Assembly (NCBI RefSeq): GCF_900113415.1 | Contig: NZ_FOPH01000011.1 | Coordinates: forward strand, 54,386-118,385 | Direction of reading: 5' to 3' | DNA from: Oribacterium sp. WCC10 | GTDB lineage: Bacteria > Bacillota > Clostridia > Lachnospirales > Lachnospiraceae | DNA: 64,000 bases | The notes under the pieces: model-generated | The model's input: only the letters and a program-made list of their open reading frames with translations | The model's database searches: none | Told to the model about the DNA's origin: nothing | Program-made: the position numbers and the translations under genes | Shown: positions 35,180 through 43,613 of the stretch, in pieces | How the letters are laid out: each line of letters begins with the position of its first letter | How positions within the stretch are numbered: position 1 is the stretch's first letter

Positions 35180-35410
35180 TTACTGGTGCAGACCCTTGAT
35201 GGTTTCAATAAGTTCAATGTCATCCTGAAGTACTCTCAGATTTGTTGTTACAGGCTGTTCGCCGGGTTTTGTGACAGTCATCTCGATGACAGAACCAACC
35301 GGAATGCTGGTGGACAGTTCATGACTGATAAATGACATAACCTTAGGATGATTGCTCTGAAACTTTTTGAATACTCCTGCAACTTTGAACATATCTGCTG
35401 GATTTAACAT
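35180..35410 (-). CDS. Conserved small hypothetical protein
   Basis: 76 residues starting MLNPADMFKVAGVFKKFQSNHPK, with GGAGG 5 bases before the ATG. An upstream in-frame ATG lacks a site. The rest reads ISHELSTSIPVGSVIEMTVTKPGEQPVTTNLRVLQDDIELIETIKGL. I have the impression that similar short proteins recur in related Firmicutes, without a known function. No membrane segment. It overlaps nothing and precedes the M28-like gene by 3 bases, so the pair forms a small operon. Confidence 0.7.
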   Translation of the reverse strand: MLNPADMFKVAGVFKKFQSNHPKVMSFISHELSTSIPVGSVIEMTVTKPGEQPVTTNLRVLQDDIELIETIKGLHQ

Positions 35411-35541
35411 GATTACCTCCGAAAAAAGATGACAGTTATCAATGTCATCAAAATTTATCTTCACTATAGTACGCCAAAACAACAGTTTTAGGAAGTGAAA
35501 AATAGCCCTATCCCGGTTTATACAGAGCGGTTTACAGACAG

Positions 35542-37104
35542 TTACCGCTTCTTCTCTTCCCGCTCAAGGGTGAACCAGAAGTCAACGCCGGTTCTTGTAT
35601 TCTTCGCTCCGCACTTCTGATGATGAGCGCTTACGATGGCCTTGACTATGCTTAGACCGAGACCACTGCCGCCGTAGCTTCTGGTGTGTGCCTTATCCAC
35701 TTTGAAGAATTTCTCCCATATCTTCTCAAGATCCTCTTCAGGAATTGGTTTTCCGGTATTTGATACGTGGATGGAAATGATTCCATCCGGTTCTCTCTCG
35801 GAGAATATACTTATATTGTTTGGAGCCTCAAGATGGTGAAGAGCGTTATTGAGATAATTGGTGATTATCTGCTCTACCTTGAACTCATCAGCCCATACCA
35901 TTGTGCCTTCCGGTATATCGACTTCCACATGAGCATCCTGCTGCTTTATGAGAATGTCTGATTTACTGATGACCCCATTCACAACCTTGGAAATATCAAA
36001 AAGTGCGAAATCAGGAAGATCCTTACCCTGTTCAATGGAGCTAAGATTCATCAGTGCATGAACCAGCTTATTCATCCTCTGGGCCTCATCCACGATGACT
36101 CCACAGTAGTAGGCTCTGGATTCAGGATCGTCGGCAAGCCCTTCATTGAGCCCTTCCGCATAGCCTTGTATAAGAGCGATAGGAGTTTTAAGTTCGTGTG
36201 AGACATTGGCCACAAACTCTTTCTGACGTTCCGCATATCGTGTCTTGTTTTCGATATCGGACTGAAGCTCGTTGTTGGCGGTCTTCAGGTCGGCAATGGA
36301 CTTTTGAAGTCTCTCTGAAAGTGTGTTCATGGAGTTTCCGAGGACACCGATTTCGTCAAGCGAATCACCGTTATACCTTGCAGAAAAGTCCTGAGCGGAA
36401 ATCTTTTCACTGAGACGTGCAAGCTGGTTTATAGGTTTTGTGATCTCACGGCTCATGAAGTAAACGATGACAGAGCCTCCAAGCATTGCAAAAACTCCTA
36501 TGAAAAGCAGGAATCTGTTAAAGAAGCTGACGGATTCCTTGACACTTGACACCGGCATCGACATGATGAAGCAGGTTGTGTTATCGGAAAAATATCCCCA
36601 GCTTTCAAGATATGTGTTTTTCGAAATGTCATCTACGTTTTTCTCAATGGTGTAATTATCAAAAGATCTGACCATCTGTCTGGTAGTATAATTCCGGTTT
36701 CCGAAGATATACTGATTAAGCTTACGGGACTGAAAATTCAGATCACCGAAGGTGGAGAATATAGTGTCAGTCTTTGTGTCCATGACGATGACATTGACAT
36801 TGTAGGTCTCGGACAGCTGTTTCAGATAGGTTGTGGCCGGAGTTTCCGTGTCAGGATTCGAAGTGTCATAGTTGGAAGGAAAAAGTTTTGATGCCCCTGC
36901 TTCGGTGTCAGCTGACAGCTTTATCATATTGTTTAATGTTTCGTAAGCGTGCTCAAGGGTGGTTATCTTCTCTCTGGTATAGTAACGCTCCAACAGAAAC
37001 GTATTCGCCAGCAGTACAGTGGTAAGCACCAGTGCGATAAGGCAGATGAAGATACACGTGTATCTCCACTTTATACTTTTTTTGATCAAAGGGATTCTTT
37101 TCAT
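35542..37104 (-). CDS. Sensor histidine kinase (HAMP, HisKA, HATPase)
   Basis: 520 residues, full length. Membrane segments at about 14-36 and 193-217 enclose an extracellular sensor of about 155 residues (TYNVNVIVMDTKTDTIFSTFGD), a PAS-like or dCache-type region. HAMP about 218-270, HisKA with phospho-acceptor His in FVANVSHELKTP (about 303), then HATPase with N box EQIITNYLNNALHHL, G1 NTGKPIPEED and G2 SYGGSGLGLSIVKAI. It phosphorylates the OmpR-type regulator encoded upstream. No target gene cluster is evident, so its signal is unknown. Confidence 0.94.
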   Translation of the reverse strand: MKRIPLIKKSIKWRYTCIFICLIALVLTTVLLANTFLLERYYTREKITTLEHAYETLNNMIKLSADTEAGASKLFPSNYDTSNPDTETPATTYLKQLSETYNVNVIVMDTKTDTIFSTFGDLNFQSRKLNQYIFGNRNYTTRQMVRSFDNYTIEKNVDDISKNTYLESWGYFSDNTTCFIMSMPVSSVKESVSFFNRFLLFIGVFAMLGGSVIVYFMSREITKPINQLARLSEKISAQDFSARYNGDSLDEIGVLGNSMNTLSERLQKSIADLKTANNELQSDIENKTRYAERQKEFVANVSHELKTPIALIQGYAEGLNEGLADDPESRAYYCGVIVDEAQRMNKLVHALMNLSSIEQGKDLPDFALFDISKVVNGVISKSDILIKQQDAHVEVDIPEGTMVWADEFKVEQIITNYLNNALHHLEAPNNISIFSEREPDGIISIHVSNTGKPIPEEDLEKIWEKFFKVDKAHTRSYGGSGLGLSIVKAIVSAHHQKCGAKNTRTGVDFWFTLEREEKKR

Positions 37105-37178
37105 AAAATCTTTTTCCGCATATATAGCAATGTCTCTTTATGTAAACGGAAGATCCGTTCTGTTTGTAAGGGTTGTCG

Positions 37179-37853
37179 TCAGACAGCTTCAAATTTATAG
37201 CCCATGCCCCAAACGGTCTTAATGTAGTCGCCCTTTTCACCCATTTTTGCCCTAAGTTTCTTTACATGTGTGTCGATGGTTCGGGCATCACCGAAATAGT
37301 CATAGTTCCAGACATTGTTGAGGATTTTTTCACGGGAAAGTGCGATTCCCTTGTTCTCAATGAAATAAAGCAGAAGCTCGTACTCCTTGAAGCTAAGTTC
37401 AACTTCTGCCCCGTCTATCTTTACGGAATGGGCAGATTTATCCAGTTCTATGCCACCGATGTTTATGACATCGTCCTGATTGACACCTGAACGGCGAAGG
37501 ATTGCTTCGACTCTTGCCACCAGAATCTTTGGTGAAAACGGCTTGGAAATGTATTCATCCGCTCCGTACTCAAAGCCCTTCAGTTCATCCTGTTCTTCAG
37601 AACGTGCTGTAAGCATTATCACAGGAACCTTACTATGCTCACGGACGGTTTTCAGTACGTCCCATCCGTTCATCCTGGGCATCATGACATCAAGGATTAT
37701 GAGGGCAATGTCTTTATCCGAGAAGAATTTGTCGATGGCCTCTTCGCCATCCGCAGCTTCGAGAACATCATAATCCTTTATTTTAAGAAAGTCAGAAATA
37801 AGCTTTCTCATTCTGTCTTCATCATCAACTACAAGTACTTTTAAACGATCCAT
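37179..37853 (-). CDS. OmpR/PhoB family response regulator
   Basis: 224 residues. Receiver domain with acidic pocket (VVDDEDR), phospho-acceptor Asp in ILDVMMPRMNGWD (about residue 54), Thr/Ser and Lys (MLTARSEEQD, YISKPFSP). Winged-helix DNA-binding domain from about 125 (SFKEYELLLYFIENKGIALSREKILNNVW, TIDTHVKKLRAK). Partner of the kinase encoded 75 bases downstream. Starts 27 bases behind the helicase stop, so a common transcript is possible. Confidence 0.95.
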   Translation of the reverse strand: MDRLKVLVVDDEDRMRKLISDFLKIKDYDVLEAADGEEAIDKFFSDKDIALIILDVMMPRMNGWDVLKTVREHSKVPVIMLTARSEEQDELKGFEYGADEYISKPFSPKILVARVEAILRRSGVNQDDVINIGGIELDKSAHSVKIDGAEVELSFKEYELLLYFIENKGIALSREKILNNVWNYDYFGDARTIDTHVKKLRAKMGEKGDYIKTVWGMGYKFEAV

Positions 37854-37880
37854 ATATGCCTCTGTTCTTTTTTAGACGTA

Positions 37881-39863
37881 TCAGTTCTTTTGAATCCCCT
37901 CCTGAATAAACCTGCTGGGGCTGCAATTCTTACTATATCTTTTATCTGTGAAGTAAATGTGAAATTCCTTACGTGCTCTTGTAAGAGCCACATAGAAGGC
38001 TCTGCGCTCCTCTTCGATATCGTCTTTTGTCACGGCTTTGGAAGATGGAACTATTCCTTCGTTCACATCTATGAGGTGGACAATGTCAAATTCAAGCCCC
38101 TTGCTGGAGTGGAATGTCATAAGCCGGATTCCTTTATCTTTTTCCGGTTTCATTTTTTTCAGTTCTTCTCCATAGCTGTCAACGAATTCAAGCCACTTTT
38201 TCTTATCAGGGAAAGCCTTCGCAGATTCTTCGATTTCATCCATTATAGCATGTATATCGGAAAGATTCTGATGAGTCTCCCGGGCTTTTGCTTCAAGATG
38301 CTCCTCATATCCGATCTTCTTTCTGATGTAGATGATGGCGGCCACAGTAGGCAGTTGCCTGAGCGTTTGAAGGTTTTTAAGTAAAACATCAATGCTATGC
38401 AGGATTTCCGGTGATTCCCTGTAGTAGGCTTTCAGCTTATTAAAATCAGGTATTCTGTTATCCAGTGCTTTTCTTGATATATACCGAAGGGGTTTATTCA
38501 TGATTCTGAGGAAATCCGCCCGTGTTCCCATACCCATGGCAAGTCTGATGTAGGAAATCAGATCCAGAGCGGTTCCGCATTCGTACATATTTTTGATCTT
38601 GTTTTTTAATGAAAACGGAATCCGGAGAAGTGTAAGTTTTCTTGCGATTCGCTGCGATAGCATTTCAGTTCTGAAAAGTACCGCAATCTCTTCAGGAGGT
38701 ATACCGGACTTCAGAGATTTCTTTATATTGTGGATGACATATTCATATTCTTTTTTAGGATCGGTGGCCCTATGGCAGTAAATGCTTCCGCCGTTACCGT
38801 TTACAGCTGTAACTTTCTTTTTGAACCGCATATTGTTGTGATTTATGATATTTACAGCGAAGCTTACTATCTCTTTTTTGGAACGATAGTTATTACCAAG
38901 AAGTATCCTTTTGGAATCGGGATAATCCTTTTCGAAGCCAAGCATAATGGAGGGTTCCGCACCTCTGAACCGGTATATGGACTGGTCATCATCACCTACA
39001 ATGAATAAATTGTTTTGCGGTGCTGCAAGCATTCTCACTATACTGTATTGAATCGGACTGATATCCTGAAATTCATCCACAAGTATGTAACGAAATCTGT
39101 TTTGCCAGAGCCGGAGTTCTGATGGTTCCTTGAGGAAAAGCTCATGACAAAGAAGCAGCATATCATCAAAATCAAGTAACCGTTGTGCCTGTAGCTCTGC
39201 TTTATAATTGCTTATGATGCGGTGGAATTTCTCAGTATCAATAAGCTTGGATATGAAAGGTTTGCTGCCATTCGCAGAATCGGAGCTGTCACAGGATGCG
39301 ATCATGGATTTGTATTTTGATATTTCAGACAGCAGAAGTCTGAAGAAATCCGAGTCATAGGAGCTGTCGATACGCTCTTTGGCCACAAGATCTTTGAGAA
39401 TCAGTATTTTATCTTTGTCGGTGATGATGTTTTTGAAAGAAAGATGGTATCGGAGACGCAGTATAAAGAAAAAGATCGAATGAAATGTTCCGAAAGTGAC
39501 CTGATGCCCTGAGATATCTCCGGGGGTCTGTAAGGACAGATCAGTGATGGATGAAGGTTTATGAGAGATGTCAGATGTTTTGTTATTTTGATCAAGAATT
39601 GTATGGGGTTCATGTTTATTTACATATCCTGTACAGGAATACCTTTTTTCTCTGACCAGACGGTTGAATCTGGTTTCCATTTCCTGAGCTGCGTCCTTTG
39701 TGAATGTTATAACCAGTATATCTTCCGATGGAATGCCTGTATCTAAAAGGTGCAGAATCCGGTGTGTTATTACTGTTGTTTTTCCTGATCCGGGTCCGGC
39801 AAGTACCATAGCCGGGCCGTTCACATGTTCTATTGCCTGTATTTGTTCATTAGAAAAGCTCAT
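37881..39863 (-). CDS. UvrD/Rep-type superfamily 1 DNA helicase
   Basis: 660 residues from MSFSNEQIQAIEHVNGPAMVLAGPGSGKTTVITHRI. The Q motif and Walker A are at the start. Walker B is VDEFQDISPIQ, motif III DDDQSIYRFRGAEPS, motif V TFHSSKGLEFDIVHL and motif VI YVALTRARKEF. It is shorter than PcrA/UvrD (about 730) and lacks a recognisable C-terminal zinc or RNAP-binding extension. A TTG nine codons upstream is an alternative start. A 13-bp perfect hairpin covers the start region (39853-39888). Role: DNA repair or replication restart (family knowledge). Confidence 0.9.
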   Translation of the reverse strand: MSFSNEQIQAIEHVNGPAMVLAGPGSGKTTVITHRILHLLDTGIPSEDILVITFTKDAAQEMETRFNRLVREKRYSCTGYVNKHEPHTILDQNNKTSDISHKPSSITDLSLQTPGDISGHQVTFGTFHSIFFFILRLRYHLSFKNIITDKDKILILKDLVAKERIDSSYDSDFFRLLLSEISKYKSMIASCDSSDSANGSKPFISKLIDTEKFHRIISNYKAELQAQRLLDFDDMLLLCHELFLKEPSELRLWQNRFRYILVDEFQDISPIQYSIVRMLAAPQNNLFIVGDDDQSIYRFRGAEPSIMLGFEKDYPDSKRILLGNNYRSKKEIVSFAVNIINHNNMRFKKKVTAVNGNGGSIYCHRATDPKKEYEYVIHNIKKSLKSGIPPEEIAVLFRTEMLSQRIARKLTLLRIPFSLKNKIKNMYECGTALDLISYIRLAMGMGTRADFLRIMNKPLRYISRKALDNRIPDFNKLKAYYRESPEILHSIDVLLKNLQTLRQLPTVAAIIYIRKKIGYEEHLEAKARETHQNLSDIHAIMDEIEESAKAFPDKKKWLEFVDSYGEELKKMKPEKDKGIRLMTFHSSKGLEFDIVHLIDVNEGIVPSSKAVTKDDIEEERRAFYVALTRARKEFHIYFTDKRYSKNCSPSRFIQEGIQKN

Positions 39864-39888
39864 GGCACAAGTGTACCATGAGCTTTTC
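39853..39888 (-). other. Hairpin that covers the helicase start codon
   Basis: GAAAAGCTCATGG pairs perfectly with CCATGAGCTTTTC around a ten-base loop. The 3' arm on the minus strand contains the ATG of the helicase gene, and no good ribosome site precedes it. The arm ends in TTTTCT, so it could also act as a terminator for hflC, which lies upstream. Confidence 0.6.
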
Positions 39889-39918
39889 AAGTTGCATATT
39901 GTCTGAATTTAGACCATA

Positions 39919-39935
39919 TAATGACGTGAGTGTCA
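39919..39935 (+). repeat. Fragment of the dispersed 3'-end element, copy D
   Basis: ATGACGTGAGTGTCA is identical over 15 bases to copy E at 48.1 kb and touches the hflC stop codon. The rest of the element is missing or too diverged to recognise. Confidence 0.4.
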
Positions 39936-40823
39936 GTTCAGACCTGCTCCGTACAGTATCTTTGCAAGTTCTGAATCCTTATCAAGAATTATAGTCTTAT
40001 CTCCTCTGCCGCTCAATGATGTCTTAAGGGCATCAAGTGATCGGATATAGTTATAGAAATCTGCCTTTTCAGTAGAGTTGTAGGCTTCTGACAGAGTCTT
40101 CATATACTCTGCTTCACCCTCGGCTTCAATGATGGCTGCCTTCTTTTTGGCTTCAGCTTCCATGATGGTTACCTGACGATTGGTGTCATTTCTTATCTTC
40201 TGAGCCTGGCTGTCACCCTGAGCTTTATATGAGGCTGCGATGTTCTGACGCTCAGAGATCATTCTTTCGTAAACAGCTTCCTTGTTGTCATCAGGAAGGT
40301 CAAGAGCCTTTATCTTGGCCTCGGTGATAGTGATTCCATATCCACCGATGTCAGAATTGGAATCTTCTGTTATGAGCTTTGTGAGCTGCTCGCCTCTTGC
40401 AGCAATGACTTCGTCCTGAGACATTGATGAAATAGTGTTCTTTGTGGCATTGTAAACTGCAACGCCGACACGATCTTCAGCGGCTCTGGTGGAAGCATTG
40501 AGAGTCTGGGTGAACTTTACCGGATCTGTGACTTTCCAGAGAATGAAGTCATCCGCAATCATGGATTTTTTGTCCTTTGTGATAACATCAGACGGCTGGA
40601 TGTCATATATCTGGAGGTCCTTTGGAATGTATCGGACAGTCTCAAGGAAAGGAACCTTTGCATAAAGACCTGCTTCAGTGCTGACTCTGGTGATTCTTCC
40701 AAGGTGTGTTACAACACCGTACTCGTTGGGAGCAACTGTGTAAAAAGAGGAATTTGACAGGAATAAAAGTCCAAGAAGGATAATCACTGCAATCACTCTT
40801 ATTATGTTAAATGATTTCTTCAT
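39933..40823 (-). CDS. hflC: HflC, SPFH protease-modulator subunit
   Basis: 296 residues with one N-terminal membrane segment (residues 7-25), then the SPFH/PHB domain (YGVVTHLGRITRVSTEAGLYAKVPF, ISERQNIAASYKAQGDSQAQKI) and an Ala/Glu-rich coiled coil. HflK and HflC form a ring-shaped membrane complex that restrains the FtsH protease. The start overlaps the hflK stop in ATGA fashion, so translation is coupled. No ftsH gene is in this window. Confidence 0.93.
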   Translation of the reverse strand: MKKSFNIIRVIAVIILLGLLFLSNSSFYTVAPNEYGVVTHLGRITRVSTEAGLYAKVPFLETVRYIPKDLQIYDIQPSDVITKDKKSMIADDFILWKVTDPVKFTQTLNASTRAAEDRVGVAVYNATKNTISSMSQDEVIAARGEQLTKLITEDSNSDIGGYGITITEAKIKALDLPDDNKEAVYERMISERQNIAASYKAQGDSQAQKIRNDTNRQVTIMEAEAKKKAAIIEAEGEAEYMKTLSEAYNSTEKADFYNYIRSLDALKTSLSGRGDKTIILDKDSELAKILYGAGLN

Positions 40824-41917
40824 GGTGCACTCTCCTCCTCAGTTTCATCCTCTGTTACAGTATCAGGTTTGACACTGTAAGATGTAGCAGTCTGTGTATT
40901 GCCTGTTGATGAACCTGTGAAACTCTCAAGAGGAAGCATTGTCTGGGTGCCGCCGTCATCGATGATGACCTTGAGATCAGGAAGTACATCTTCCATTGTC
41001 TCATAGAAAAGGCGCTGTTTGGTGATAAGCGGATTAAGCTTGTACTGCTCGTACATGGCATTAAATCTGGCAACCTGACCTTCAGCCTCGGCGATTCTCG
41101 CTTCTTTCTTTGCCTCTGCCTGCTTTTCGATCTTGTCGGCATTGGCTTCGGCTGCAGGAAGCTGCTCTGATTTGTACTTGTTGGCATTGTTTATGGATGT
41201 CTCTGATCCCTGCTTTGCGTTTTCAACCGCCTTGAAAGCAGACATTACTTCCTGATTTGGCGGTTCAACGTCCTGAATGGAAACATTTACAACCTCAAGA
41301 CCGATGTTTGCCTGTGTAAGAGCATTTACAAGAGAATCACGAACGTCTGACTGGACTTTGTTTTTGCTTGTCGTCATGACATCGTCAACGTTGTAGTTGG
41401 AAACGATGGTACGTATTGCTGCCTGAGCAAGATTTTCGAGTATTGACTTCGGATTGCTTGAATTGTAAAGGTAGCTTACCGGGTCAGATACGCGGTACTC
41501 AATATAGAAATCCGTGTTAACAAAGTTAAAGTCCGAGGTGATCATCAGAGACTGTTCACTGACTGATTCTGCTCTTCCGTTTTCTCCGGCATCTTCGTCG
41601 TATACCCTGTAACCGATAGGAATACCATAGGTTGTTGTGCGTACCTTGTGGACAGTATCAACAAACGGAATCTTGAAGTACATTCCGGCGGTTTTAACAT
41701 CCTGAACCTTTCCGAATCTGGTAACTACCGCCTGTTCCTGTTCCGATACTCTGTATAGACCGGATGTAACAAAGCTGAAAGCCAAAAATACAATTACTAT
41801 AAGTACAAAGACTTTCAGCAGTTTTCCGAAGCTTTCCTTTGCTTTTTTCGGATCAGGCATATCGATATGCGGCATTCCCGGACCGTTGCCGGTTCCGCCA
41901 TTTGTGAAGTTTTTCAT
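40820..41917 (-). CDS. hflK: HflK, SPFH protease-modulator subunit
   Basis: 365 residues starting MKNFTNGGTGNGPGMP, with GAGGGAAAGAG upstream; an ATG six codons earlier overlaps this site and was rejected. The Gly/Pro-rich N-terminal lead, one membrane segment (about 37-58), SPFH domain and C-terminal EAKKEARIAEAEGQVARFNAMYEQY coiled coil are typical. Its C-terminus (DTVTEDETEEESAP) is acidic and disordered. Partner of HflC, with which it overlaps by 4 bases. Confidence 0.92.
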   Translation of the reverse strand: MKNFTNGGTGNGPGMPHIDMPDPKKAKESFGKLLKVFVLIVIVFLAFSFVTSGLYRVSEQEQAVVTRFGKVQDVKTAGMYFKIPFVDTVHKVRTTTYGIPIGYRVYDEDAGENGRAESVSEQSLMITSDFNFVNTDFYIEYRVSDPVSYLYNSSNPKSILENLAQAAIRTIVSNYNVDDVMTTSKNKVQSDVRDSLVNALTQANIGLEVVNVSIQDVEPPNQEVMSAFKAVENAKQGSETSINNANKYKSEQLPAAEANADKIEKQAEAKKEARIAEAEGQVARFNAMYEQYKLNPLITKQRLFYETMEDVLPDLKVIIDDGGTQTMLPLESFTGSSTGNTQTATSYSVKPDTVTEDETEEESAP

Positions 41918-41952
41918 AAACTCTTTCCCTCTCATAGTTAGTATCAGCGTTT

Positions 41953-42984
41953 TTAGCCTCTGTGCTCTATATCATCCGCAATTTCATTGGACTTTCCGGC
42001 TGTTTCAAGAGTTGTTGAAGTGCTTCTTTCATTGAGACAAGGATCAACAGGTCTTGACTTTTTCTCCTTAGGGGACTTATCTATCTCCGTATAATCACCG
42101 ATTCCCAGAGCCTCTGTTACTGCTCCGAGAGATGAAACGGTTGCTGAAAGATCTGTAGGAAGGAATATCTTTGTAGCACGGCCGTCAGCCACAGTCTTAA
42201 GGGCCTCAAGACCGCGAAGCTTGAGAACGGTTTCATTTACATTTGCAGACTTAAGCATTTCAAGACCTTCTGCCTCTGCCTTGTAAACAAGCTTAACAGA
42301 CTCGGCTTTACCTTGGGCGATGGCAATCTGGGCATCTCTCTCAGCTTCCGCAGCAAGAACCTTTGCGCGCTTGTCACCTTCTGCTCTCTTAACGATAGAC
42401 TCCTGATGAGCCTCTGCCTGAAGGACAGTCTCACGTCTCTCACGCTCTGCTCTCATCTGTTTTGTCATGACTTCCTCGATCTCACGAGGCGGCTGAATGT
42501 TCTTTACCTCAACTCGTGTAACCTTGATGCCCCATGGATCTGTTGCGGTGTCAAGAGCCATCTGCATCTTGCTGTTGATGATGTCTCTGCCTGAAAGTGT
42601 CATATCAAGTTCCATCTCACCTACGATTGAACGAAGGTTTGTGGCTGTGAGATTGGCAAGACCGCTCATGGCATTTTCGATTCCGTACTGATAAGCTTTG
42701 GGATCGAAAACAGTCATGTAAACTACAGAATCAATGGAAATGGTAACATTATCCTTTGTGATAACAGGCTGCGGATCAAAGTCACAAACCTGCTCTTTAA
42801 GTGAGATCTTTCTGAAAACTCTGTCAATGATCGGCATCTTGAAGTGAAGACCCGCTTGCCAAGTATCATGATACTTTCCGAGGCGCTCAACATTAACGGC
42901 ATACCCTTGTGGAACCACTTTGATGCAACCGCTAAGTACAAAAATCACAATGACCAGTAAAGGTAATGAAAAAATAAATCCCAT
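41953..42984 (-). CDS. SPFH/stomatin-family protein (QmcA type)
   Basis: 343 residues starting MGFIFSLPLLVIVIFVLSG, chosen because GGGAGAG lies 6 bases upstream; an upstream frame extends over 47 codons but lacks a site. One N-terminal membrane helix, SPFH domain (VPQGYAVNVERLGKYHDTWQAGLHFKMPI, VYMTVFDPKAYQYGIENAM, GEMELDMTLSGRD) and an Ala/Glu/Lys coiled coil. It resembles QmcA/stomatin, often encoded beside an NfeD protein, but no nfeD gene is here. First of three SPFH genes in a row and co-directional with hflK-hflC, with a 35-base gap. Confidence 0.9.
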   Translation of the reverse strand: MGFIFSLPLLVIVIFVLSGCIKVVPQGYAVNVERLGKYHDTWQAGLHFKMPIIDRVFRKISLKEQVCDFDPQPVITKDNVTISIDSVVYMTVFDPKAYQYGIENAMSGLANLTATNLRSIVGEMELDMTLSGRDIINSKMQMALDTATDPWGIKVTRVEVKNIQPPREIEEVMTKQMRAERERRETVLQAEAHQESIVKRAEGDKRAKVLAAEAERDAQIAIAQGKAESVKLVYKAEAEGLEMLKSANVNETVLKLRGLEALKTVADGRATKIFLPTDLSATVSSLGAVTEALGIGDYTEIDKSPKEKKSRPVDPCLNERSTSTTLETAGKSNEIADDIEHRG

Positions 42985-43278
42985 ACTATACTCTCCCGTC
43001 TGTCCTTCTTGGTGAAGAACTAAAAAATATTTTCGCTCGCCGTTATCCGGCAGTGAGTCCGGGTCATCAGATGTATGTTCATATTCATAAGTGGGCTTGA
43101 ATGATGGACTGTCATCTGATACCAAACCTACTTAATAATAACATAAGTTATAAAGATAATTTCTTAACGATTGTATACGAAAAAAAGAAGTTCGTGAGTA
43201 ACCTATTCTGCTATATATAATGTGGTATAGAACCGGTGGGTATACGTTAAGAAACGTTTAGCTGAGTTGTGAAAAATC
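42985..43278. other. A/T-rich gap upstream of the SPFH operon
   Basis: The 629-base gap between the SPFH operon and gltX holds two structured elements (listed separately). Its first 294 bases are plain; they should carry the promoter of the SPFH operon on the minus strand, but no clear -35/-10 pair was found. A leftover minus-strand frame continues upstream of the SPFH start without a ribosome site. Confidence 0.4.
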
Positions 43279-43398
43279 AAAATAGCCTGCCTTAGAACCA
43301 CTTGGAATAATTTTCCCTGACATCATCGGCAATTCTGAGCTTTCATCCGGAAAACTCAGAAACCGCCGATGACCTAGTGATCCTTAGGAGGCTATTTT
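43279..43398. ncRNA. Candidate structured RNA upstream of the SPFH operon
   Basis: 120 bases closed by AAAATAGCCT (43279-43288) and AGGCTATTTT (43389-43398). Inside are CCTTAG/CTTAGG with one mismatch, CACT/AGTG, CATCGGC (43324-43330)/GCCGATG (43365-43371) and CTGAG/CTCAG. A one-sided internal loop rich in A and T lies before the CATCGGC stem. The closing stem is followed on the minus strand by TTTTGATTTTTC, so it may also serve as a terminator. Size and stems suggest a small RNA or leader; no known family was recognised. Confidence 0.4.
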
Positions 43399-43493
43399 AG
43401 ATTTCTCCGACGAATTGACCCGTTTTTAAACGGCTGGCTGCTGGTTCTGATCGATTGTAATAATCGGATGTACTATCACCAATAAAGTAAAAG

Positions 43494-43585
43494 AAAAAAG
43501 CAAGGGATAGGTGCCAATGCTTATGGTTTGAAAGAACAGAATGTACTGTCAAACTTGTGAGCAGGCACACGACCCTTGCTTTTTT
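43494..43585 (-). terminator. Elaborate terminator behind gltX
   Basis: AAAAAAGCAAGGG pairs with CCCTTGCTTTTTT over 13 bp. Inside are GTGCC/GGCAC, TGCT/AGCA, GGTTTGA/TCAAACT and CAG/CTG. On the minus strand T6 is followed by CTTTTACTTT. It lies 29 bases behind the gltX stop. Confidence 0.75.
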
Positions 43586-43613
43586 GTTCATTTTGATACG
43601 TAGTGGGGAGGAA

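Noticed and set aside
43279..43398. 6S RNA or SRP RNA
   Set aside because: The element is too short for 6S RNA and lacks the central bubble of that family, and the conserved SRP tip (GGAA-type loops) is absent.
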